A stretch of DNA of 21,062 bases, taken from positions 1-21,062 of the forward strand of contig JBHOQQ010000082.1 in assembly GCA_042408955.1 (NCBI GenBank), given 5' to 3'. Both the position numbers and the translations under genes were made by a program. Below, piece after piece: positions 15,452 to 21,062 of the stretch. This DNA comes from CALGSZ01 sp042408955. GTDB taxonomy: Bacteria > Chloroflexota > Chloroflexia > Thermomicrobiales > UBA6265. The notes below the pieces were generated by a model. That model ran no database searches. It was not told the origin of the DNA and saw only the letters and a program-made list of their open reading frames with translations. The first letter of the stretch is position 1. The number at the start of each line of letters is the position of its first letter.

Positions 15452-15551
15452 CCCTACGGCACATCCTGACATTACCATCGCAAGTGCTGCCGGATATGCT
15501 CGCGCTGGAGTGCATCGGAAGGGGGTGTAATTCGGCAGAGGTTGGCGATCG

Positions 15552-16085
15552 CTAGTAATCGTAGGCGTCGCCCGCCTCCCCAGCATCATCGAGGCGACGC
15601 ACTTCCTCGGCCCGAGCGCCTTTCGGACCGTGACCAAGGCGAAATTCAACGCGATCGCCGGGATTCAGCCCACCATACGGCGCGGCGGAGCGGTGCACGA
15701 AGACATCTTCGCCGCCGCTGTCCTGGGCAATGAAGCCGAACCCTTTTTCTGCATCGTAGCGGCGCACGACACCGGTCGCGAGCGGCAGCGTGGAGGGATC
15801 GACGGCTGGTCGGTCACTAAAACGTGCTGGCCGGTCACCGCGGCTACCATAGCTGCTGGAAGACCGCGCCGCACGCGGCACGCCCGCGCCCCGCTCGATG
15901 ATGCGAACATTTTCGGCTTTCGCGCCCTTCATGCCAACGCCGAGGTCGAACTCGACGATATCCCCCTCGGCGAGGACCTCGCCGCCAAGCGCCGTACGGT
16001 GAACAAACAAATCGTCCCCGCCTTCGCGCGCGATGAACCCGAAACCCTTGTCCGGGTCGTACCATTTCACCGTTCCGGTTGCCAC
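15552..16085 (-). CDS. Tandem cold-shock-domain protein
   Basis: This 177-residue nucleic-acid-binding protein has two cold-shock domains. CSD1 (about 3-65) reads GTVKWYDPDKGFGFI with RNP1 KGFGFI at 13-18 and RNP2 DLFVH at 25-29. CSD2 (about 103-165) reads GVVRRYDAEKGFGFI with RNP1 at 114-119 and RNP2 DVFVH at 127-131. Between them is a 35-residue Ser/Arg/Gly-rich linker (RAARSSSSYGSRGDRPARF), and the tail is acidic. Normal CspA proteins have one domain of about 70 residues, so this is a duplicated form that likely acts as an RNA chaperone. CSD2 has RR for the KW after the first strand, so its aromatic surface is slightly reduced. The GTG at 16085 is preceded by CGGAG 6-7 nt upstream. It is divergent from moeA. 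Confidence 0.93.
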   Translation of the reverse strand: MATGTVKWYDPDKGFGFIAREGGDDLFVHRTALGGEVLAEGDIVEFDLGVGMKGAKAENVRIIERGAGVPRAARSSSSYGSRGDRPARFSDRPAVDPSTLPLATGVVRRYDAEKGFGFIAQDSGGEDVFVHRSAAPYGGLNPGDRVEFRLGHGPKGARAEEVRRLDDAGEAGDAYDY

Positions 16086-16139
16086 AGTGTACTCCGTTCC
16101 GACATGCTGACGCCCGCGCTCTTGGGCGCTTAAGCTGCC

Positions 16140-16168
16140 AGCCTATCACGGATGAGATGGCATATCAA
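16140..16168 (-). promoter_or_regulatory. Candidate sigma-70 promoter for the cold-shock gene
   Basis: Read on the minus strand, TTGATA (16168-16163) and TAGGCT (16145-16140) are separated by exactly 17 nt. The -35 matches consensus at five of six positions and the -10 at three, in an AT-richer pocket. Transcription would begin near 16133 and give a 5' untranslated leader of about 50 nt, in which a CGCCC/GGGCG stem can form, before the GTG at 16085. Confidence 0.5.
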
Positions 16169-16200
16169 TAGGATTTGCCTCGATGTCCTTGGCGGTCGAA

Positions 16201-16376
16201 GGGACAATATGCGGCAGCTCGTCTATACTCATCACCATGCGAGGCATTGATCCCTTCTCCGTGCGGCGTGTTCTCCCTACCCTCATGGTTGATATTTCCA
16301 AGGCACTCCGAGGTGTGCCTGGGATCCCGCAACGAAGCTGACACAACGTGACCGCTGCCCGAAAGCATCTCCAGCG
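16201..16376 (+). promoter_or_regulatory. Candidate moeA promoter and possibly structured leader
   Basis: GGGACA (16201-16206) and TATACT (16224-16229) are 17 nt apart and make a fair promoter for moeA, facing away from the cold-shock promoter with 32 nt between the two -35 boxes. The leader to the ATG at 16377 would be about 140 nt. Within it GATCCC (16249-16254) can pair with GGGATC (16321-16326), and AGGCAC (16301-16306) with GTGCCT (16315-16320) directly next to that closing stem, so the two helices could stack. No clear Shine-Dalgarno precedes moeA. I could not match the leader to the Moco riboswitch consensus by eye. Confidence 0.4.
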
Positions 16377-17609
16377 ATGATTGACGTAGATGAGGCGCGA
16401 GCGCACATCCTCGCGTCATTCCAACCGCTGCCAATTCTTGAGTTGCCGATTCTGGACGCCCTCGGGTTGGTGTGCGCGGAAGTGATCGCCACGGCATTTC
16501 CGCTGCCACCATTTGCCAACTCTGCGATGGACGGGTACGCCGTACGTACCGCCGATACCGCCATGGCACGTCCGGACCGGCCGATCCGGCTGCGCATTGT
16601 CGGAGAAGCGTCGGCTGGCTCCACGGCATGCGGCACAGTCGAACCAGGCACGGCCATCCGCATTATGACGGGAGCGCCTCTACCGCCTGGCGCTGACGCC
16701 GTTATCCGATGCGAAGACGCCAGGATCGATGCGCATACGGAACAAGGCGTCAGCATTGTCATTTTCCGCTCACCGCGAACGGGCGAGCATATTCGCCAAC
16801 TCGGAGAGGACCTCCAAGCGGGTACGGTAGTTCTCACGCCCGGTGACCACCTCCGTCCTCCTGCCATCGGATTGCTCGCCGCTCTGGGCCGCCCTACGGT
16901 GCGCGTCCATCGTCGCCCACGGGTCGCGGTTCTGAGCACTGGTAATGAGATTGTCCCGCCTGGCACGCCGCTTCAGCCCGGTCAAATCTACGATACCAAC
17001 GGTTTTCTGTTGTCGGCGTTGGTCCGTCGGGCTGGCGGTGAAACGTTTAACGCCGGTATCGCGCGGGACTACCACGCAGACGTGCGCGCACATCTCGCGG
17101 CCATACGAGATGCTGATCTCATCGTCACATCCGGCGGCGTCTCCGTTGGTGAGTTCGACGTCGTCAAACAAGCGCTGAGCAAGGAAGGCACTATCACCTT
17201 CTGGCAAGTGCGGATCAGACCCGGCAAGCCGCTGGCATTCGGTCATGTTGGGGGCGTTCCCTTCATCGGCCTACCGGGGAATCCGGTCGCCGCTGCCGTC
17301 GCCTTCGCGCAATTTGTCCGGCCAGCCATCCGCAAGATGCTCGGTCACCGTCATCTCGATCTTCCCGTGGTGCACGCACGCATCCAAGAACGCATTGAAA
17401 ACCGTGGTGGCCGCCGGCACTTCGTTCGCGTCTGGGTTGAACCTGACAGAGAAGGCCGTTACCGTGCGCGCTTAGCTGGTCCTCAAGGCTCCGGCGTGCT
17501 CACATCACTCGTGCGTGCCAACGGCTTGCTAGTCATCCCCGAGGACATGCCCGTGGCTGAGCCTGGGATGATGTTGCCCGTGCAACTCTTCGACTGGGAT
17601 ATCGCGTGA
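16377..17609 (+). CDS. moeA: Molybdopterin molybdenumtransferase MoeA
   Basis: This 410-residue cytoplasmic enzyme inserts molybdenum into adenylylated molybdopterin in the last step of Moco synthesis. The MoeA motifs appear in order: PPFANSAMDGYAV (44-56), RIMTGAPLPPGADAV (95-109), VLSTGNEIVPPG (185-196), YDTNGFLL (205-212), IVTSGGVSVGEFDVV (249-263), RIRPGKPLAFG (279-289) and GLPGNPVAAAV (298-308). The C-terminal beta-barrel domain (about 330-410, ending VLTSLVRANGLLVIPED...) is intact. No other Moco gene is in the window. The ATG at 16377 has no obvious Shine-Dalgarno, which is unusual next to the strong sites elsewhere here. Confidence 0.96.
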   Translation: MIDVDEARAHILASFQPLPILELPILDALGLVCAEVIATAFPLPPFANSAMDGYAVRTADTAMARPDRPIRLRIVGEASAGSTACGTVEPGTAIRIMTGAPLPPGADAVIRCEDARIDAHTEQGVSIVIFRSPRTGEHIRQLGEDLQAGTVVLTPGDHLRPPAIGLLAALGRPTVRVHRRPRVAVLSTGNEIVPPGTPLQPGQIYDTNGFLLSALVRRAGGETFNAGIARDYHADVRAHLAAIRDADLIVTSGGVSVGEFDVVKQALSKEGTITFWQVRIRPGKPLAFGHVGGVPFIGLPGNPVAAAVAFAQFVRPAIRKMLGHRHLDLPVVHARIQERIENRGGRRHFVRVWVEPDREGRYRARLAGPQGSGVLTSLVRANGLLVIPEDMPVAEPGMMLPVQLFDWDIA

Positions 17610-17670
17610 ACACGTGCCACTGTGACCTGCTTCCCGCCTTCCTGGCCGCACACCGTGCTTCAGCCAACGT

Positions 17671-17680
17671 TTGTTAACAA
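17671..17680. promoter_or_regulatory. AT-rich palindrome upstream of the aquaporin gene
   Basis: TTGTTAACAA is a perfect 10-nt palindrome in an otherwise GC-rich 166-nt gap between moeA and the aquaporin gene, about 95 nt before the aquaporin start. Its symmetry suggests a repressor or activator site, and TTGTTA could double as part of a promoter. No matched -10 is seen at the right distance. Confidence 0.3.
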
Positions 17681-17775
17681 TGTGACAACGTGCACGCAGC
17701 CGCCTTCGCGTACCGTTGGCAGGGGCGGCTCATTCGCTCCCACGTTGCAATGGTGCAGATGATTCGGGTTTTTGG

Positions 17776-18531
17776 ATGCGAGCAGCTCATCAGCTTGGTG
17801 CCGAACTCGTCGGAACGTTCGGGCTCGTCTTCGCAGGCACGGGAGCGGTTATCGTCGATCACCAGACCGGAGCATTAGGCCACCCGGGTGTAGCGATCAC
17901 CTTTGGCCTCGTTGTTATGGTCATGGTGTACGCCACAGGTCATCTCTCCGGGGCTCATCTCAACCCTGCGGTCACGCTCGCCTTTGCCATCACCCGCCAC
18001 CTGCCATGGTTCCGTGCAGCTGGCTACGGAATCGCCCAACTCACGGGCGCGCTTCTTGCCAGCATGCTCCTCAGGCTGCTGTTCGGCTCCACAGCAAGCC
18101 TTGGCGCTACTCTTCCCCGTAGCTCCGCTGGACAGTCGCTTGTGCTAGAAACCGTACTCACCTTCTTCCTCATGTTTGTCATCATGGCAGTCGCGACCGA
18201 TTCCCGCGCCGCCGGCCAGGCAGCCGCGATCGCCATTGGGGGCACCGTGGGTCTGGAAGCGATGTTTGCTGGTCCGATCTCCGGGGCCTCGATGAACCCA
18301 GCCCGATCGCTTGCGCCAGCGGTCGTCTCCTGGACATGGCAGCACCAGTGGGTGTATCTCATTGGCCCAGCGCTCGGCGCACTCCTCGGCGCTGTCGCTT
18401 ACCAGGCCGTACGATGCCACCAATCAATGCCGATCACGGATATGGAGCAATCACCTGGTCCCAACGCATCCGCGGGACACGTCGAATTCGTCCCGGCAAG
18501 CACGGACGGCTACCCGGAGCACAAGGGATGA
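17776..18531 (+). CDS. MIP-family channel resembling NIP-type aquaporins (AqpN-like)
   Basis: This 251-residue membrane channel has six helices and two NPA half-helices. NPA1 is SGAHLNPAVTLAFA (NPA 63-65); NPA2 is AGPISGASMNPARSLAP (NPA 174-176) with the selectivity arginine R177. Several segments read like plant nodulin-26-like proteins more than AqpZ or GlpF: FGLVVMVMVYATGHLSGAH and AIAIGGTVGLEAMFAGPISGA. By alignment to AqpZ, the aromatic/arginine filter would be F43, A162, A171 and R177, so the pore is wider than the F-H-T-R of water-specific AqpZ. Uptake or efflux of small uncharged solutes is plausible. The tail after about 215 is hydrophilic. The ATG at 17776 is chosen from family alignment; its Shine-Dalgarno is weak. 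It overlaps the next gene by 4 nt. Confidence 0.92.
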   Translation: MRAAHQLGAELVGTFGLVFAGTGAVIVDHQTGALGHPGVAITFGLVVMVMVYATGHLSGAHLNPAVTLAFAITRHLPWFRAAGYGIAQLTGALLASMLLRLLFGSTASLGATLPRSSAGQSLVLETVLTFFLMFVIMAVATDSRAAGQAAAIAIGGTVGLEAMFAGPISGASMNPARSLAPAVVSWTWQHQWVYLIGPALGALLGAVAYQAVRCHQSMPITDMEQSPGPNASAGHVEFVPASTDGYPEHKG

Positions 18532-19262
18532 CAACGCGTATCGCCCTCTTTAGTGATCTCCATGGCAATAGTACCGCCACCGAAGCAGTGCTCGCCGATA
18601 TCGAGGCATATGCGCCGGACGCGGTCTATTGCCTTGGGGATCTCGTCGGCTATGGCCCACGCCCCAATGAGACCATCGACCTAATCCGCGAGCAGAACAT
18701 CCCCACCGTCGTGGGCAACTACGATGACGGCGTTGGCTGGGACCGAGATGACTGCGGCTGTGCATACAAAGACGCGGCTGAGGCCGAGCGCGGACAGCGG
18801 TCGCTGCTCTGGACCCGGGCAGTCGTCACCGCCGACCGAAAAGCCTATCTGCGATCGCTCCCGTTCGATATCCGCTTCGAGGCAGAAGGACAAAACATCC
18901 GCCTCGTCCATGCGAGTCCCCGGCGGATCAACGAATACCTGTTCGAGGACCGCGATCCCCGCTCTTTGGAACGCATCGCTCGCGAGGCCAGCTGCGACAT
19001 CCTTGCCTTCGGCCATACGCACAAGCCATGGTTTCGCTGGTTCGGGAATGTCCTCTTGATCAATGATGGTAGCGCTGGCAAGCCCAAGGATGGCGATCCC
19101 CGCGCCTGCTGGGCGCTTCTGACGCTGGCAGCCGGGCAAGCACCCTCTGTCGAGTTTCGGCGCGTCCCATACGACATTGCGGCCGTGACCGCGGCGATTC
19201 GCACCGAGCCCGGATTACCCGACGAGTTCGCGCGGGATTTGGAGACTGGTGGAGCTGCGTAA
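18528..19262 (+). CDS. Calcineurin-like metallophosphoesterase (YfcE/MJ0936-type)
   Basis: This 244-residue cytoplasmic protein carries the dimetal phosphoesterase signature in order: IALFSDLHGN (D10, H12), VYCLGDLVGYGPRP (D38), VVGNYDD (N64), LVHASP (H128) and FGHTHKPW (H163, H165). Family members hydrolyse phosphodiesters or phosphomonoesters with Mn, Fe or Ni at the site; the substrate here is unknown. The ATG at 18528 makes an ATGA overlap with the aquaporin stop, which implies translational coupling, with AAGGG as the ribosome site inside the aquaporin's end. Cys76 and Cys78 (DDCGCAY), just after GNYDD, are an added feature. Confidence 0.92.
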   Translation: MTTRIALFSDLHGNSTATEAVLADIEAYAPDAVYCLGDLVGYGPRPNETIDLIREQNIPTVVGNYDDGVGWDRDDCGCAYKDAAEAERGQRSLLWTRAVVTADRKAYLRSLPFDIRFEAEGQNIRLVHASPRRINEYLFEDRDPRSLERIAREASCDILAFGHTHKPWFRWFGNVLLINDGSAGKPKDGDPRACWALLTLAAGQAPSVEFRRVPYDIAAVTAAIRTEPGLPDEFARDLETGGAA

Positions 19263-19359
19263 GCGTCGGCGCCGGCCCTACGTGTCTGCGACGCCTCGCT
19301 CCGCCTCGCGTGGATCACAGTCCACGCCCATCTTGGGACGCATTCGGCAATGGTAAGAT
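19263..19359 (+). promoter_or_regulatory. Hairpins and candidate promoter between phosphoesterase and oxidoreductase genes
   Basis: The 140-nt gap holds two dyads after the phosphoesterase stop. GCGTCG (19263-19268) pairs with CGACGC (19289-19294), and GCGTGGA (19308-19314) pairs perfectly with TCCACGC (19321-19327) over a 6-nt loop. Neither has a U-tract. A possible promoter for the FAD gene follows: TTGGGA (19333-19338), a 15-nt spacer and TAAGAT (19354-19359). The short spacer makes it weak. The layout suggests the FAD gene is transcribed on its own. Confidence 0.4.
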
Positions 19360-19402
19360 CGCGCACGCTAGGCTGCTCGCAGTGCTCAAAGGTGTCACTG
19401 CC

Positions 19403-20590
19403 ATGATCGACATCGCGGACGTCGTCGTTGTTGGGGGAGGCGCATGCGGCGCCAGCACGGCGTTTCACCTCGCCAGGCTGGGCGCTGGCAGAGTCGTCTT
19501 ACTTGAGCGGGCGTACTTCGCATCTGGAGCGACCGGCAAATCGGGCGCTGTCGTCCGCATGCACTACACCAATCCGTACGATGCAACACTCGCCCAGAAA
19601 AGCTTGCCCTACTTTCAGCATTGGCAGGACCTGGTCGGACCGGGTGTTCCCGGTTTCGTGCAGACGGGCGTCGTTCGTCTCGTTGATGCGGGCCAGGAAG
19701 ATGTCCTGGCCGCCAATGTCGAGATGCTCCGCAGCGTTGGCGTGAATACCTGGCTGATCTCTCGGGAGGAACTTCTGGCGCTCGACCCGGCCATCGCCGC
19801 GGACGATGTCGCTGTTGCTGCCTACGAGCCGGAGGGTGGCTACGCGGATCCGGTCGCAACGACGCTTGGCTTCGCGCTTCGCGCTCAACAACTCGGCGCC
19901 GAGCTTCGCCTGGGTACACCTGCCACCGGTATCAGGATTGAGGCCGGGCGCGTAACCGGGGTGACAACGCCGGACGGCACCATCTCGGCGGGCGCAGTGG
20001 TGCTCGCGGCAGGCGCCTGGGCCAACCGGCTCCTTTCCCCGCTCGGCCTGGATTTCGGGCTGAAACCGAACCGCGTCCAAGTCGCCATCTTCCGCCGCCT
20101 CGAAGAGCGGCCGCGCATTCACCCGGTCGTGATCGATGGTCCACATGCCATGTGGATCCGCCCAGAAGGTTCGTGGAGCACGCTGGCCGGATTCGACCTC
20201 GATCAATTCGACGTTGATCCAGATACCTACGATGAGGGCGTTGATCCCACGTACGTGACAGAGGTCCGCCGTCGCCTCGTCCAGCGTCTCCCTACGCTCG
20301 CCACGGCACCGATGCGCGGCGGTTGGTCCGGCGTTATTATGTCGAGTCCTGATGGTCATGCCATCATTGACCAGGTTCCGTCATGGCCTGGTCTCTTCGT
20401 GATCCTGGGCGACAGCGGGACGAATTTCAAAACCGCACCTGCCATCGGAGCGTGTATCGCCGAGTGGATTGTCCATGGTGAGCCAGATACCGCGGACATC
20501 CGTCCGTTCCGCAGCACCCGCTTTGCCGAAGGCGCACCTGTTCGCGGTCAGCATGAGTACGGGAGCGATCACGTCAGCGTCTTTCGCTAG
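19403..20590 (+). CDS. FAD-dependent oxidoreductase of the DAO family (sarcosine oxidase/dehydrogenase-like)
   Basis: This 395-residue flavoprotein begins with a dinucleotide-binding fold, ADVVVVGGGACGASTAFHLA, with GGGACGAS at 11-18 and the ribose-binding acid E35 in VVLLERAYFASGATG. The DAO architecture continues through a substrate domain (LDFGLKPNRVQVAIFRRLEE, HAMWIRPEG) to the C-terminal FAD segment GWSGVIMSSPDGHAIID and FVILGDSGTNFKTAPAIGA. Such enzymes oxidise secondary or tertiary amines or amino acids (sarcosine, dimethylglycine, proline-like). No cysteine near the C-terminal FAD segment resembles the covalent-flavin Cys of monomeric sarcosine oxidase, so FAD is probably non-covalent. 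The ATG at 19403 has AAAGGTG upstream. No accessory subunit or folate enzyme is adjacent. Confidence 0.9.
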   Translation: MIDIADVVVVGGGACGASTAFHLARLGAGRVVLLERAYFASGATGKSGAVVRMHYTNPYDATLAQKSLPYFQHWQDLVGPGVPGFVQTGVVRLVDAGQEDVLAANVEMLRSVGVNTWLISREELLALDPAIAADDVAVAAYEPEGGYADPVATTLGFALRAQQLGAELRLGTPATGIRIEAGRVTGVTTPDGTISAGAVVLAAGAWANRLLSPLGLDFGLKPNRVQVAIFRRLEERPRIHPVVIDGPHAMWIRPEGSWSTLAGFDLDQFDVDPDTYDEGVDPTYVTEVRRRLVQRLPTLATAPMRGGWSGVIMSSPDGHAIIDQVPSWPGLFVILGDSGTNFKTAPAIGACIAEWIVHGEPDTADIRPFRSTRFAEGAPVRGQHEYGSDHVSVFR

Positions 20591-20881
20591 AGAAAGACAG
20601 GCACCGGCCCGTGATCCCGCAGGGATTGGTTCAAGCCGCCAGGAGCTAGCAAGCAGCGAAAGGATTTGGCGGACGCTCCCCGCTGCGTCCGCCTGAGGTG
20701 TGATGAGGGATCCCGCCGGGGCCCAGGAGAGGAATGCCGGCCGCTCGGGCCGAGAAGCGAGAGGAAGGGAACCATCCATACCCTACGTTGAAACGCTTCT
20801 CGGCAAAAGGTGCACGTCTACCCTCTAGGTCCTCTTGTCGGGCTAGGAAAATCGGCAATACCGACCGTACTTTTGTGGGGT
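20579..20881. repeat. Inverted-repeat-rich non-coding block between convergent genes
   Basis: This stretch lies between the FAD gene (plus) and a minus-strand gene, and no reading frame in it looks coding. GTCTTTC (20579-20585) pairs with GAAAGAC (20592-20598) across the FAD stop codon. GGCGGACGC (20669-20677) pairs with GCGTCCGCC (20686-20694), 9 bp with an 8-nt loop. GCCGG pairs with CCGGC within about 20715-20741. GCCGAGAAGCG (20749-20759) pairs with CGCTTCTCGGC (20794-20804), 11 bp with a 34-nt loop that itself contains AGGG/CCCT. TCGG/CCGA (20852-20864) is followed on the minus strand by ATTTT, a weak terminator for the minus gene. The number of perfect stems is more than two terminators need; I do not recognise a known RNA family. 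Confidence 0.55.
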
Positions 20882-21062
20882 CTATTCAGGCCAGTCGAAG
20901 CGCCGCTGAGGAGCACGAGTCACCAAGTATCCTCGCTCCAGCAAGCCGATCACGGTGCGCCGGAGCGTTAGGCGGTCGAGCGGCACAACCGCGGCCAGCC
21001 CGTCCAGCGTTGCCGTGCCCCGGTCTACCGCCAGTGCAACCAGCAAGTCCGCATCGGTGAGG
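20882..21062 (-). CDS. C-terminus of a winged-helix-like protein (partial, start beyond right edge)
   Basis: About 59 codons are open from the right edge to a TAG at 20882-20884. The translation runs LTDADLLVALAVDRGTATL, DGLAAVVPLDRLTLRRTV, IGLLERGYLVTRAPQRR and FDWPE. The spacing (helix DADLLVALAVD, helix LDGLAAVV, recognition-like helix LDRLTLRRTVIGLLERGYL, then a short beta wing) is that of a winged helix-turn-helix. It could be the DNA-binding end of a regulator, or a domain in a larger protein such as an ATPase. With only the tail visible the family cannot be named. Confidence 0.55.
   Translation of the reverse strand, partial: LTDADLLVALAVDRGTATLDGLAAVVPLDRLTLRRTVIGLLERGYLVTRAPQRRFDWPE

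Noticed and set aside
20630..20650. A tRNA T-arm-like sequence (GGTTCAAGCC)
   Set aside because: The loop resembles TTCRANY but the flanking bases do not form a 5-bp stem, and there is no acceptor, D or anticodon arm around it.
20591..20881. T-box, cobalamin, SAM, TPP or glycine riboswitch
   Set aside because: I compared the conserved cores by eye on both strands and found none, and the block sits downstream of both flanking genes, not upstream.
20734..21060. A plus-strand open frame running to the right edge
   Set aside because: It lies across the inverted-repeat block and opposite the winged-helix-like gene, with no ribosome site and arginine/serine/proline-rich content typical of shadow frames.

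Overview
The window reads as a stretch of chromosome from a high-GC bacterium. Genes are tightly packed, Shine-Dalgarno sequences are good (GGAGG/AAAGGAG type), and GTG starts are frequent. The gene set points, as an inference only, to Chloroflexota and possibly a Thermomicrobia-like lineage: a large Asp-box propeller protein, a NIP-like aquaporin, an Mrp antiporter, a NicO metal transporter and small secreted helical proteins. No 16S rRNA or other decisive marker is present. I see no rRNA, tRNA, insertion sequence, CRISPR array or phage gene.

Layout. (1) 1-4522, minus strand: an Mrp-type cation/proton antiporter operon in the order mrpA-mrpB-mrpC-mrpD. Junctions are 4-nt overlaps or a 3-nt gap, and mrpD runs off the left edge; mrpEFG are expected beyond it. 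(2) 4523-4842: a divergent intergenic region with two perfect 7-bp inverted repeats. It leads on the plus strand into a small Cys-containing DsrE-like protein (4843-5208). (3) 5278-8791, minus strand: an unrecognised 150-aa protein with a possible zinc site, a HAD-IIA phosphatase, then a two-gene unit of a degenerate gamma-glutamylcyclotransferase-like protein followed by a NicO-family Ni/Co transporter with an EF-hand-bearing external domain. (4) 9067-9663, plus: a secreted helical protein. It converges on an SDR oxidoreductase (9758-10525, minus) across a 10-bp stem. (5) 10784-15451, plus: an Asp-box (BNR/VPS10-like) propeller protein of about 1060 aa and an amidase 33 nt behind it. (6) 15552-16085, minus: a protein with two cold-shock domains, divergent from moeA (16377-17609, plus), with face-to-face promoter candidates and a possible folded moeA leader. 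(7) 17776-19262, plus: a NIP-like aquaporin translationally coupled by ATGA overlap to a calcineurin-like phosphoesterase. (8) 19403-20590, plus: an FAD-dependent DAO-type oxidoreductase. Then comes a 290-nt non-coding stretch rich in inverted repeats, and the C-terminus of a winged-helix-like protein (minus) cut by the right edge.

How the genes work together. The Mrp operon would exchange cytoplasmic Na+ (or another cation) for external H+. The remaining genes look like independent transcription units for metal transport, molybdenum cofactor completion, RNA chaperoning, small-molecule oxidation and solute flux. I do not see a convincing multi-gene system that is clearly undescribed. The most interesting items are the NIP-like aquaporin/phosphoesterase pair, the structured intergenic block at 20579-20881, the possible folded moeA leader, the EF-hand/NicO architecture with its GGCT-like partner, and the small CxxC...HxxC protein.
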